A stretch of 6,092 nt of DNA from JAFGQE01 sp046484775 (lineage in GTDB: Bacteria; Bacillota; Clostridia; DUPQ01): assembly GCA_046484775.1 (NCBI GenBank), contig JAWOIG010000158.1, positions 1 to 6,092 of the forward strand, in the 5' to 3' direction. Within the stretch, counting starts at the first letter, position 1. The number at the start of each line of letters is the position of its first letter. The translations under genes were made by a program, and so were the position numbers. The notes beneath the pieces were generated by a model. The model saw only the letters and a program-made list of their open reading frames with translations, had not been told where the DNA came from and did not search any database. Positions 1 through 6,092 of this stretch are shown one piece after another.

Positions 1-2
1 AT

Positions 3-392
3 GATACCGGCCTTTCCGTCGAGGCATTGAACGGAAATCCGGGGGTTAATTCAAGGCGTTATGCAGGTCCCGGGGCATCGTATGCGGATAACAACCGGCA
101 TCTGATTGAAAATCTTGAGAAAAGCGGAAGCAAAAATTTCAATGCAAGCTTCATTTGCGTTATTTCTCTCATTGAACCTGACGGAAATGAAATGCTTTTT
201 ACAGGCGAATGCAAAGGAGTTATATTGACAAAACCCCTCGGAAACAATGGTTTTGGTTATGATCCGCATTTTTATATACCGGATTCAGGCAAAACCATGG
301 CACAGATGTCGGATGCGGAAAAAAATTCCATCAGCCACAGGGGATGTGCCTTGTTAAAACTTAAAAATTATCTTCTTGGAGCCGACCTATGA
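3..392 (+). CDS. rdgB: RdgB/HAM1 family non-canonical purine NTP pyrophosphatase (XTP/dITP diphosphatase), 5' partial
   Basis: The enzyme hydrolyses dITP, ITP and XTP to the monophosphate plus pyrophosphate in the cytosol, keeping deaminated purines out of DNA and RNA. The open frame runs in from the left edge and 129 residues are visible. The family is usually about 195-200 residues, so roughly 65-70 N-terminal residues, including the TxNxxK-type nucleotide-binding start, lie outside. The first visible codons read DTGL, matching the conserved DDSGL acidic loop. Next come NGNPGVNSRRYAG (substrate loop), GFGYDP (nt 249-266), GKTMAQMS and the terminal SHR signature (nt 333-341). The TTG at 27 falls inside this conserved block and is not the true start. 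The stop overlaps the mntP start as ATGA, suggesting translational coupling. Family assignment is firm; nothing looks broken apart from the window-edge cut. Confidence 0.95.
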   Translation, partial: DTGLSVEALNGNPGVNSRRYAGPGASYADNNRHLIENLEKSGSKNFNASFICVISLIEPDGNEMLFTGECKGVILTKPLGNNGFGYDPHFYIPDSGKTMAQMSDAEKNSISHRGCALLKLKNYLLGADL

Positions 393-943
393 ATCCATTG
401 ATTCTTTTCTTTACAGCCATCGCCCTCTCCATGGATGCTTTTGCGGTATCCATATCATGCGGTGTAGGCAATAATGCAAAAGATATCGGCACAAAATTCA
501 AACTGGCGGCTGCATTCGGCATTTTTCAGGGGTTCATGCCTATGGCCGCATATTTTCTTGCGGGCCTGATAAAAATCGATCTTGGTGGGTTCACTGGAAT
601 CATCGCCTTTCTGATACTCATGGGCGTAGGTCTTCATATGATCAAGGAAGCTTTTGATAAAAATGAAAAATGCGGATACGGAGAGCTGACCCTGGCCAGG
701 ATATTGCTTCTTTCAGTTGCGACGAGCATAGATGCGTTCGCCACCGGAATTGGTTTCGCTGTGCTTGATGTCAATATCTGGATCGCCGCACTTGAAATAT
801 CAGTGATTACTTTCGCAGTTTCCCTGGCCGGGGTTTTCTTTGGATGCAAACTCGGAAGCATTATGAAAAGGGGCAGCGAAATTGCAGGGGGTATGATTTT
901 AATCATAATTAGCCTGAAGTTTCTGATAGAATCAATTATTTAG
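389..943 (+). CDS. mntP: MntP-type manganese efflux pump (DUF204/YebN family)
   Basis: A 184-residue inner-membrane protein of the usual family length, predicted to export Mn(II) and protect against manganese overload. Six hydrophobic segments are visible, at about residues 2-23, 37-60, 67-88, 102-124, 130-153 and 164-183. It shows the internal duplication typical of the family: SMDAFAVS (D16) in helix 1 is echoed by TSIDAFATG (D115) in helix 4. These aspartates are the expected ion-pathway residues. FQxxMP in helix 2 is also family-typical. The ATG at 389 overlaps the rdgB stop and has a GGAG Shine-Dalgarno (378-381) seven bases upstream. Many mntP genes sit behind a yybP-ykoY manganese riboswitch; there is no room for one here, so any such control would act further upstream. 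Function is inferred from family. Confidence 0.93.
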   Translation: MNPLILFFTAIALSMDAFAVSISCGVGNNAKDIGTKFKLAAAFGIFQGFMPMAAYFLAGLIKIDLGGFTGIIAFLILMGVGLHMIKEAFDKNEKCGYGELTLARILLLSVATSIDAFATGIGFAVLDVNIWIAALEISVITFAVSLAGVFFGCKLGSIMKRGSEIAGGMILIIISLKFLIESII

Positions 944-964
944 CCGGGAAAGCGAATTGCAGCA

Positions 965-993
965 TTGCAATGGAAAACCATCGCATGTATAAT
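965..993 (+). promoter_or_regulatory. Sigma-70/sigma-A-type promoter for nadK-argR-recN
   Basis: A -35 element TTGCAA (965-970) is separated by exactly 17 bp from a perfect -10 element TATAAT (988-993). Transcription would start near 1000, giving a leader of about 25 nt that still contains the nadK Shine-Dalgarno. It lies in the only sizeable intergenic gap of the window, and the -10 is buried in a palindrome. A second TATAAT at 1007-1012 has no matching -35 at normal spacing. Seen by eye; no transcript data. Confidence 0.72.
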
Positions 994-1000
994 TATACAT
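985..1000. promoter_or_regulatory. Perfect 16-bp palindromic operator, probable ARG box (ArgR site)
   Basis: ATGTATAATTATACAT is its own reverse complement across all 16 bp and covers the -10 box. Its 14-bp core TGTATAATTATACA matches the ARG-box core TGAATWWWWATTCA at 12 of 14 positions, with the two differences placed symmetrically. The argR gene is the second gene downstream of this promoter, so autoregulation by occlusion of RNA polymerase is the simplest reading. The palindrome itself is observed; ArgR binding is inferred. Confidence 0.62.
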
Positions 1001-1002
1001 AA

Positions 1003-1013
1003 CATGTATAATA
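1003..1013 (+). promoter_or_regulatory. Second, degenerate operator half-site
   Basis: CATGTATAATA repeats the left arm of the upstream palindrome (CATGTATAATT, 984-994) 19 bp further on. The matching right arm is absent: the next bases run into the nadK Shine-Dalgarno. ARG boxes commonly occur as adjacent pairs about two helical turns apart, so this may be a weak second box contacted by the ArgR hexamer. Confidence 0.45.
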
Positions 1014-1024
1014 CTGAGGTGAAC

Positions 1025-1879
1025 ATGAAGTTCGGCATTATATCAAATATGGCAAAAGACCCTGACGGTTCATATCTTGAAAAGGTAAGCGAAACAATAA
1101 CCAGGCTTGGCGGAATTGTAAAATTAAGCCTTGCAATGGGGAAGGACGCGGTTTTGTATGACGATGATATGCGGGGTCTTGATATTATTCTTTCAATGGG
1201 AGGAGACGGCACATTCCTCAACATAGCTAGAAAAACCGCTTCACTTGGCATCCCGATACTTGGAATAAACATAGGATCGCTGGGTTTTCTTGCAGGTACA
1301 GAAGTCCGAAATATAGAATCAGCCATAAATTCGCTTCTCTCCGGAGAGTATACTATCGACGGAAGAATGATGGTAAAGGCGAGCGTAGAAAGGGAAGGCA
1401 TAATACTGCATCAAGTATCTGCCCTTAACGACATCGTCATATCAAGAGGGAATCTTTCCCGCATAGTAAATTTAAAGACATATATCGATGACAGTTATGT
1501 AGACACATTCCCGGGGGATGGACTTATTGTTTCCTCTCCCACCGGTTCGACCGGATATTCTCTTTCCGCGGGAGGACCGGTAATAGACCATAATATGGAA
1601 TTGATGGTGCTTACCCCGATATGTCCTCATATAATGCATGCAAAATCCTTTGTATGCAGGGCCGATTCCAGAATCAGAATTGTAATCAATGAATCTACGG
1701 GATATTCCTGCAATCTTACGGCGGACGGGCAGATGGGAATGGAGCTGTACGGAAATGATTCGGTTACAATAACAAAAAGCGAATGTGTAATAAGAATGGT
1801 AAAACTTGGTAATGATGCTCTGTACAATACCCTGAGAAATAAAATATACTACCGGAACGGAGAAAAAAATGAAACATAA
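1025..1879 (+). CDS. nadK: NAD kinase (ATP-NAD kinase)
   Basis: Phosphorylates NAD to NADP in the cytosol and is usually the cell's only route to NADP. The 284-residue product is of normal length. Visible signatures in order: SMGGDGTFLN with the GGDGT phosphate-binding motif at 59-63, NIGSLGFLA at 82-90, the NDIVISRG motif (ND at 135-136), the glycine-rich GDGLIVSSPTGSTGYSLSAG at 164-183, and TADGQ at 232-236. I chose ATG 1025 because GAGGTG (1015-1020) precedes it and MKFGIISN begins the Rossmann-like domain. An upstream in-frame TTG at 965 coincides with the promoter -35 box, and ATG 1004 lies almost at the predicted transcription start with no Shine-Dalgarno. It is the first gene after the promoter and overlaps argR by 11 bases. 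Essential housekeeping role inferred from family. Confidence 0.96.
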   Translation: MKFGIISNMAKDPDGSYLEKVSETITRLGGIVKLSLAMGKDAVLYDDDMRGLDIILSMGGDGTFLNIARKTASLGIPILGINIGSLGFLAGTEVRNIESAINSLLSGEYTIDGRMMVKASVEREGIILHQVSALNDIVISRGNLSRIVNLKTYIDDSYVDTFPGDGLIVSSPTGSTGYSLSAGGPVIDHNMELMVLTPICPHIMHAKSFVCRADSRIRIVINESTGYSCNLTADGQMGMELYGNDSVTITKSECVIRMVKLGNDALYNTLRNKIYYRNGEKNET

Positions 1880-2318
1880 CAGACACATTAAAATTTTATC
1901 AATCATTCAGGAAAAGGAAATCCGGACACAGGAAGAGCTTGCGGATACCCTTAACAAGGAAGGATACAATGTAACGCAGGCAACGGTTTCGCGGGATATA
2001 AAGGACTTGAAATTGATCAAGGAAACAGGTGAAAACGGAGTTTCATATTACTCAGCTGGAAGAAGCAACAAGGAAGTAATATCCGAACGTCTTATTACCG
2101 TTCTTAAACAGTCATATGTGTCCTCTAATACAGCGCAGAATCTACTGATAGTAAAAACACTTCCGGGTATGGCGCAGGCCGCGGCGTCTGCGGTAGATGC
2201 GTTTGATTTTCCGGATCTTGTCGGTACCATAGCAGGGGATGACACAATATTCATCGCTACGAAAAACAATGAGGCTGCACTTGGCATCATGGCTTTCCTT
2301 AATTCCGAATTGAGGTAA
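1869..2318 (+). CDS. argR: Arginine repressor ArgR/AhrC
   Basis: A cytosolic DNA-binding regulator of 149 residues, the same size as Bacillus AhrC. In this family, hexamers bound to L-arginine repress arginine biosynthesis genes and can activate catabolic ones. The N-terminal winged-helix domain (about 1-70) carries the recognition-helix signature TQATVSRDIKDL (36-47). The C-terminal oligomerisation and arginine-binding domain (about 75-149) contains TLPGMAQAAASAVD (97-110) and GTIAGDDTIFI (119-129). The paired D124-D125 there are the residues expected to contact arginine. PGMAQ has Met where Asn or Ala is usual, a minor variation. GGAG (1859-1862) lies six bases before the ATG, and the start overlaps the end of nadK. 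Placement next to recN is a conserved Gram-positive arrangement, and an ARG-like palindrome lies in the promoter ahead of nadK. Confidence 0.96.
   Translation: MKHNRHIKILSIIQEKEIRTQEELADTLNKEGYNVTQATVSRDIKDLKLIKETGENGVSYYSAGRSNKEVISERLITVLKQSYVSSNTAQNLLIVKTLPGMAQAAASAVDAFDFPDLVGTIAGDDTIFIATKNNEAALGIMAFLNSELR
2311..2316 (+). promoter_or_regulatory. Ribosome binding site deciding the recN TTG start
   Basis: TGAGGT lies over the last argR codons and six bases ahead of TTG 2323. It supports a TTG start for recN; no ATG in this frame lies at the conserved N terminus. Confidence 0.75.
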
Positions 2319-2322
2319 AAGA

Positions 2323-4017
2323 TTGCTTAGACAAATCATCATAAAGAACTTTGCGATATTCAAAGACGCTTCGATTGAACCCGGTTTCGGTTTCAATGTA
2401 ATAACCGGTGAATCAGGAGCCGGGAAATCCGTTGTTGTAAATGCCCTTTCGCTGATATGCGGTGCCAGGGCATACAGGGAAATGATAAGGACAGGTCATG
2501 ATGATGCTGTTGTTGAAGCCATATTTCAGATACCTGCAGAAAAAAGAGATGCCATATACGCCCAGCACGGTATAGATGAAGAACTTCTTGTCATTACAAG
2601 AAGAATATTTCTTGAGAAACCATCTGAATGCCGATTGAACGGCAAGATATGCCCTTTGTCCGCCATAACCGATATATCCTCGGGGTTAATAGATATTCAT
2701 GGCCAGTATGAGAACCAATCGCTTCTCCAAACAGAAAATCATATTAAGTATCTGGATTCATTCGCAGGAAGCGAGCTTGAGGAGGCACTTTCTGAATATA
2801 AAGAAGCATTGTCAGCCTATAACGACGATATAAAATACATAATATCATCGTCAGGCAGCGATTCCGAAAGAGAACGCAACAAGGAAATACTGGAATTTCA
2901 AATAAATGAAATTGATTTGGCTGGACTGGATGTTATAGACGAACCCGGACTGCTTGAAAAGAAAAAGTTGCTTGAAAATGCCGAATTTTTCATACAATGC
3001 ACCCGGGAATCCTTAAAATGGCTTGAAAATGAAGAAAATTCAACTTCATCCGCAATCAAGGAAGCCGTCAAATCACTAAAACCGCTTCCGGAATCAGATG
3101 ACATCAAGGAAATTATTAATAATCTGAATGAAAGTTATTTTCTTCTCAGTGATGCTTCATCAGCAATAAGGGAATTTTCAGAAAGCATTGTATTTGCTCC
3201 TGAAGAATATGAAACTATTGTTGATACTATTGAAAATCTGGGCAAATTGAAAAGAAAATACGGAGATACCATTGAAGATATTCTTCAATACAGGGAGAAT
3301 GCTGCAGAAAAGCTAAAGGAAATAATCAATTTCAAAAAGCATTTTTCGCAAAGACTTATGAGCATAGGTAAAAATGAAGCGTTGCTTGAGCAACTTGGCG
3401 ACAGGCTTACGCTTATCAGAAAGAACAACGCGGCTAAACTCACTGTGCTTTTGGTCAACGAACTGACCGGCATGGGCATGAAGGAGACGGTGCTGGAGAT
3501 AAGCTTTAAAAAAGAACGATCAAAGAATCCTCTTGGATATACGGTGTTCGGGGATAGGGGAATTGATTCATGCGAGTTCCTTATATCGATGAATGCGGGA
3601 CTTAATCCGATGAGCCTTGGTAAGGTTGCTTCCGGCGGTGAGATGTCCAGGATAATGCTTGGATTCAAATCGGTATTTTCCCATAAGGAAGGTACGGAAA
3701 CGGTGGTATTCGATGAAATTGATTCGGGAATCAGCGGTAATGCCGCAATTGCCGTCGCAGATAAGCTTTCAAGGCTCTCTGACGACAGACAGATAATCTG
3801 CATAACGCATCTTCCTCAGATTGCCGTCAGAGCGGGGAATCACTATGTTATTAAAAAGGAAACCTCAGACGGTTCATCATTGGCAGTCATCCAGGAAATA
3901 AAAGGTCGCGACAATATCATAAAAGCCATAGCAACACTTACTGATGGAGAAATTATAACCGACGAGGGGATTGGACACGCCGACAAATTGTACACGGATT
4001 ATAACAGGAAAGCTTGA
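2323..4017 (+). CDS. recN: DNA repair protein RecN (SMC-like ATPase)
   Basis: An SMC-related ATPase that gathers at DNA double-strand breaks and helps recombinational repair. The 564 residues match the family length. The N-terminal MLRQIIIKNFAIF is typical and fixes the TTG start. Walker A is GESGAGKS (29-36), followed by the RecN motif DIHGQYENQSLL (124-135). A long charged coiled-coil region with a short internal break spans about residues 150-390. The C-terminal half-ATPase has the ABC signature LGKVASGGEMSR (SGGE at 437-440), Walker B VVFDEIDSGISG (D464, E465) and the ITHLPQ switch histidine (H496). It follows argR after four bases, a common pairing in Gram-positive genomes. In Clostridia, spoIVB and spo0A often come next; here they do not. 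No LexA/SOS-type site is obvious directly upstream. Confidence 0.97.
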   Translation: MLRQIIIKNFAIFKDASIEPGFGFNVITGESGAGKSVVVNALSLICGARAYREMIRTGHDDAVVEAIFQIPAEKRDAIYAQHGIDEELLVITRRIFLEKPSECRLNGKICPLSAITDISSGLIDIHGQYENQSLLQTENHIKYLDSFAGSELEEALSEYKEALSAYNDDIKYIISSSGSDSERERNKEILEFQINEIDLAGLDVIDEPGLLEKKKLLENAEFFIQCTRESLKWLENEENSTSSAIKEAVKSLKPLPESDDIKEIINNLNESYFLLSDASSAIREFSESIVFAPEEYETIVDTIENLGKLKRKYGDTIEDILQYRENAAEKLKEIINFKKHFSQRLMSIGKNEALLEQLGDRLTLIRKNNAAKLTVLLVNELTGMGMKETVLEISFKKERSKNPLGYTVFGDRGIDSCEFLISMNAGLNPMSLGKVASGGEMSRIMLGFKSVFSHKEGTETVVFDEIDSGISGNAAIAVADKLSRLSDDRQIICITHLPQIAVRAGNHYVIKKETSDGSSLAVIQEIKGRDNIIKAIATLTDGEIITDEGIGHADKLYTDYNRKA

Positions 4018-4049
4018 TACTGGCATGGCGAACGAAAGGGACGATTCAT

Positions 4050-5294
4050 ATGATTAACAGGGAAAACATAAGGGAATATGTCGAATCAGCAGTAAATGCC
4101 GTTAAAATAACGGATACCCACACGCATCTTTACCCGTCTGAATTCAAGAATCTTTGTGTTTGGGGTCCTGATGAACTGGTGACATATCATTATCTGGTTG
4201 CAGAGACGCTGAGAATGGGAAGCATTAGTTACGGAGATTTCTGGAATAAAAACAAGAAAGAACAGGCGGACTTCGTATTCACTGCTCTTTTCAATGACAG
4301 GAGCCCGTTGAGCGAGTCCTGCCGTGGGATTCTGACGACTTTCAATGAACTTGGAATCGATATGTCCGGAGATATACTTGGCAATGCCAGGAAATTTTAT
4401 AAAGGAATGAAAACCGATGAATTCATTGATGATGTTTTCGAAAAAGCAAATATCGAAAAGGTTGTCATGACCAATGATCCATTTGATCAAATTGAAATGA
4501 ATTTCTGGGATGAAGGAACATCATTTGACCAACGGTTCATTCCGGCATTAAGGCTTGACACCCTGCTAAACAGTTATCAGAACGCCCGCTATTGCCTTAT
4601 TGAAAAGGGTTATGAAGTAGGCAGGTCGTTGAACGGCATCGCAAAGAATGAGATAAGACGTTTCCTGAAGGAAACCATGTCAATGATGAAAGCTTCATAT
4701 ATGGCCGTATCCCTGCCTCCTGATTTCACAATGCCTTTCAACGGCACAAGGGAAATGCTGCTTGAGGAATGCGTCATTCCGGTTGCCGCTGAACTCAACA
4801 AGCCGATTGCCCTCATGATCGGGGTAAAGAAGCTTGTGAATCCGGATTTGTACCTTGCCGGCGACAGTGTGGGAAAGGCGGGAATTGAAACAATAGAATA
4901 TCTTTGCGGTAAATACACGAAAAATAAATTCATGGTAACGATGCTTTCCCGTGAAAATCAGCACGAGCTATGTGTCACTGCCAGAAAATACAGGAATCTC
5001 ATGATATTCGGCTGCTGGTGGTTTTTAAATAATCCGGTGCTGATTGAAGAGATAACGCGAATGAGGCTAGAGCTCCTTGGTCTTTCATTCATTCCCCAGC
5101 ACTCCGATGCCCGCGTCATGGACCAACTGATCTACAAATGGAAACACAGCAGGAAGATAATATCAAGCGTACTTGCCGATAAGTATATCGATCTTATTGA
5201 TTCGGGATGGAAACCTTCGACCGACGGCATCAGGAAGGATGTCGAAATGCTTTTCAGCGGTAATTTCAAGGAATTCGAAAGACTGTCGCTATGA
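4050..5294 (+). CDS. uxaC: Uronate isomerase, short BH0493-like type (amidohydrolase superfamily)
   Basis: Predicted to interconvert D-glucuronate/D-fructuronate or D-galacturonate/D-tagaturonate, the entry step of hexuronate breakdown. The 414 residues form a TIM barrel and are shorter than E. coli UxaC (470), but close to Bacillus halodurans BH0493. Blocks shared with that protein, as I remember it: TDTHTHLYP (H24, H26, metal-binding pair), LVTYHYLVAE (H47), QADFVF, RSPLSESCRGILTT, VVMTNDPFD, ALRLD (R168), YMAVSLPP, MLSRENQHELCV, FGCWWFLNNP (W324, W325) and SFIPQHSDAR (D353, R355). H47, R168, D353 and R355 fall two positions before the equivalent BH0493 active-site residues as I recall them, so an active enzyme is likely. 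ATG 4050 is preceded by AAAGGG (4035-4040). A TTG at 4014 overlapping recN would add 12 non-conserved residues. Exact substrate is not shown. Confidence 0.85.
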   Translation: MINRENIREYVESAVNAVKITDTHTHLYPSEFKNLCVWGPDELVTYHYLVAETLRMGSISYGDFWNKNKKEQADFVFTALFNDRSPLSESCRGILTTFNELGIDMSGDILGNARKFYKGMKTDEFIDDVFEKANIEKVVMTNDPFDQIEMNFWDEGTSFDQRFIPALRLDTLLNSYQNARYCLIEKGYEVGRSLNGIAKNEIRRFLKETMSMMKASYMAVSLPPDFTMPFNGTREMLLEECVIPVAAELNKPIALMIGVKKLVNPDLYLAGDSVGKAGIETIEYLCGKYTKNKFMVTMLSRENQHELCVTARKYRNLMIFGCWWFLNNPVLIEEITRMRLELLGLSFIPQHSDARVMDQLIYKWKHSRKIISSVLADKYIDLIDSGWKPSTDGIRKDVEMLFSGNFKEFERLSL

Positions 5295-5998
5295 AAGAAA
5301 GGATTTTCGAACTGCTTATATTCGACGCCGACCATACATTGTTCGACTTCGACAGGGCGGAAAGAGATGCCTTGAAAAAATCCCTGGAGGGAATTCGTGT
5401 TGAATTGACCGATGATATGCTGGGTGAATATAAAAGAATCAATAATTCGCTTTGGAAAAAATTCGAAAAGAACGAAATACTGCAGGATCTGATCAAGGAA
5501 GAGCGGTTCAGGCTGCTTTTTGATTCCCTTGGAATCAACGATGACCATCGTGCCTTTGCAATCGACTATATATCCCGCCTGTCGGATGGAAGCTATCTAT
5601 TGGATGGTGCATTAGAACTTCTGGAGGATTTGAACGGCGAATACAGAATGGCGCTGTTGACAAACGGGTTGTCCGAAGTACAGCATCCAAGGTTTGAAAA
5701 GTCAGGAATATCAAAGTATTTCGAAGCATTCATTGTTTCCGGGGATGTCGGCGTAAGCAAGCCGAACACGATGATTTTTAATAAGGTTCTTGAAAAAACC
5801 GGATATATTGACAAACAAAAAATTCTGATGATCGGCGACAGCCTGACTTCCGATATGCTTGGCGGAATCAATTTCGGCATTCGCACATGCTGGTACAATC
5901 CTGACTCGATGCCAAACAAAACAAAAATAAAACCCGATTATCAAATAGAGGAACTAAGCGACCTGCGGTCTGTCCTGGAAGGAGAACCGAAAAAATGA
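5291..5998 (+). CDS. HAD-superfamily hydrolase, YjjG/YfnB-like nucleotidase
   Basis: A cytosolic HAD phosphatase of 235 residues, the length of E. coli YjjG and B. subtilis YfnB, which dephosphorylate nucleoside monophosphates including non-canonical pyrimidine ones. All four catalytic motifs are present: I, FDADHTLF (nucleophile D12 and acid/base D14); II, LLTNG (T124); III, VSKPN (K157); IV, MIGDSLTSD (D183 and D188). The helical cap lies between motifs I and II (about 18-100). Subfamily-like stretches include RINNSLWKKFE, VGVSKPN and LGGINFGIRTCWYN. The start overlaps the isomerase stop as ATGA, and only a weak GAAAG lies upstream, so translation probably depends on coupling. Next to a uronate isomerase and an SDR it could instead act on a sugar phosphate; HAD substrates cannot be read securely from sequence. 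Confidence 0.85.
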   Translation: MKERIFELLIFDADHTLFDFDRAERDALKKSLEGIRVELTDDMLGEYKRINNSLWKKFEKNEILQDLIKEERFRLLFDSLGINDDHRAFAIDYISRLSDGSYLLDGALELLEDLNGEYRMALLTNGLSEVQHPRFEKSGISKYFEAFIVSGDVGVSKPNTMIFNKVLEKTGYIDKQKILMIGDSLTSDMLGGINFGIRTCWYNPDSMPNKTKIKPDYQIEELSDLRSVLEGEPKK

Positions 5999-6092
5999 AG
6001 ATACTCCTGACCGGAGGTTTTTCCGGAATCGGTCCGTTGGTATGCAGGGAGCTTCATATTTTGGGCATCGCAGTCCATGTCATTGATGAAAT
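5995..6092 (+). CDS. NAD(P)-dependent SDR/epimerase-like protein, 3' partial
   Basis: Only 32 codons are visible before the window ends. They start MKILLTGGFSGIG, a Rossmann-fold dinucleotide-binding loop of the short-chain dehydrogenase/reductase superfamily. The beta-alpha-beta unit ends at VHVIDE, where the acidic D31/E32 pair after strand 2 suggests NAD rather than NADP. The short first strand directly at the N terminus is typical of extended SDRs (nucleotide-sugar epimerases, dehydratases, uronate dehydrogenase relatives). ATG 5995 overlaps the upstream stop as ATGA and has AAGGAG (5979-5984) ten bases before it. The substrate cannot be told from this fragment. Confidence 0.7.
   Translation, partial: MKILLTGGFSGIGPLVCRELHILGIAVHVIDE

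Noticed and set aside
225..230. Perfect TTGACA -35-like hexamer inside rdgB
   Set aside because: No acceptable -10 at 16-18 bp; the nearest TATGAT is 27 bp away. Likely coding coincidence.
944..964. Intrinsic terminator after mntP
   Set aside because: No GC-rich hairpin followed by a T-run is present, so read-through from rdgB-mntP into nadK remains possible.
956..970. Short repeat ATTGCA/ATTGCA and inverted TTGC-GCAA around the -35 box
   Set aside because: Arms of only four to six bases are expected by chance in this composition and match no operator I recognise.
965..1024. 20-residue N-terminal extension of NadK from TTG 965
   Set aside because: The TTG is part of the -35 box, so it would not be in the transcript, and the extra residues do not resemble NadK family starts.
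940..1401. 153-codon open frame on the minus strand opposite nadK
   Set aside because: It lies antisense to the conserved NAD kinase N-terminal half, resembles no family I know, and would cross the promoter region. It is a shadow of the coding strand.
1472..1906. 144-codon minus-strand open frame opposite the end of nadK
   Set aside because: Antisense to conserved NadK motifs, composition typical of a shadow frame, no ribosome binding site seen.
4014..4049. Start of the uronate isomerase at TTG 4014, overlapping the recN stop
   Set aside because: Possible because AGGA lies just upstream, but ATG 4050 has a clear AAAGGG site and gives an N terminus matching BH0493-like proteins.

Overview
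The window is a compact, one-directional bacterial gene string. It holds eight protein genes on the plus strand: six complete and one cut by each window edge. The DNA is AT-leaning, with Shine-Dalgarno sites of the GGAG/GAGG type and many short overlaps. The order nadK-argR-recN is a known neighbourhood of Gram-positive bacteria, especially Clostridia. ArgR and the uronate isomerase also resemble Bacillus-type proteins. I therefore infer a clostridia-like or Firmicutes-related organism, with low to moderate confidence. No RNA gene, mobile element, CRISPR array or clear intrinsic terminator was seen.

Layout. Positions 3-392 are the C-terminal two thirds of an RdgB/HAM1 nucleotide-sanitising pyrophosphatase. 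It overlaps by four bases the start of mntP (389-943), a six-helix manganese exporter. The only real intergenic gap (944-1024) carries a good sigma-70/sigma-A-type promoter (TTGCAA, 17 bp, TATAAT). Its -10 box lies inside a perfect 16-bp palindrome that resembles an ARG box. This promoter leads into nadK (1025-1879), argR (1869-2318) and recN (2323-4017). Then follow a uronate isomerase of the short Bacillus halodurans BH0493 type (4050-5294), a YjjG/YfnB-like HAD nucleotidase (5291-5998), and the first 32 codons of a Rossmann-fold SDR/epimerase-like protein (5995 to the edge).

How the genes fit together. The first five are housekeeping: removal of abnormal purine NTPs, Mn(II) efflux, NADP supply, arginine-responsive regulation and double-strand-break repair. 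ArgR is probably the regulator of its own promoter, which would place nadK and recN under arginine control too. The last three are coupled by ATGA overlaps and look like a different module: hexuronate isomerisation, a HAD phosphatase and an NAD(P)-dependent sugar-type enzyme. With no terminator after recN, they may be read from the same transcript.

No wholly new system is apparent. The points most worth a second look are the ArgR-like operator/promoter and the attachment of a uronate-isomerase module to the nadK-argR-recN cassette.
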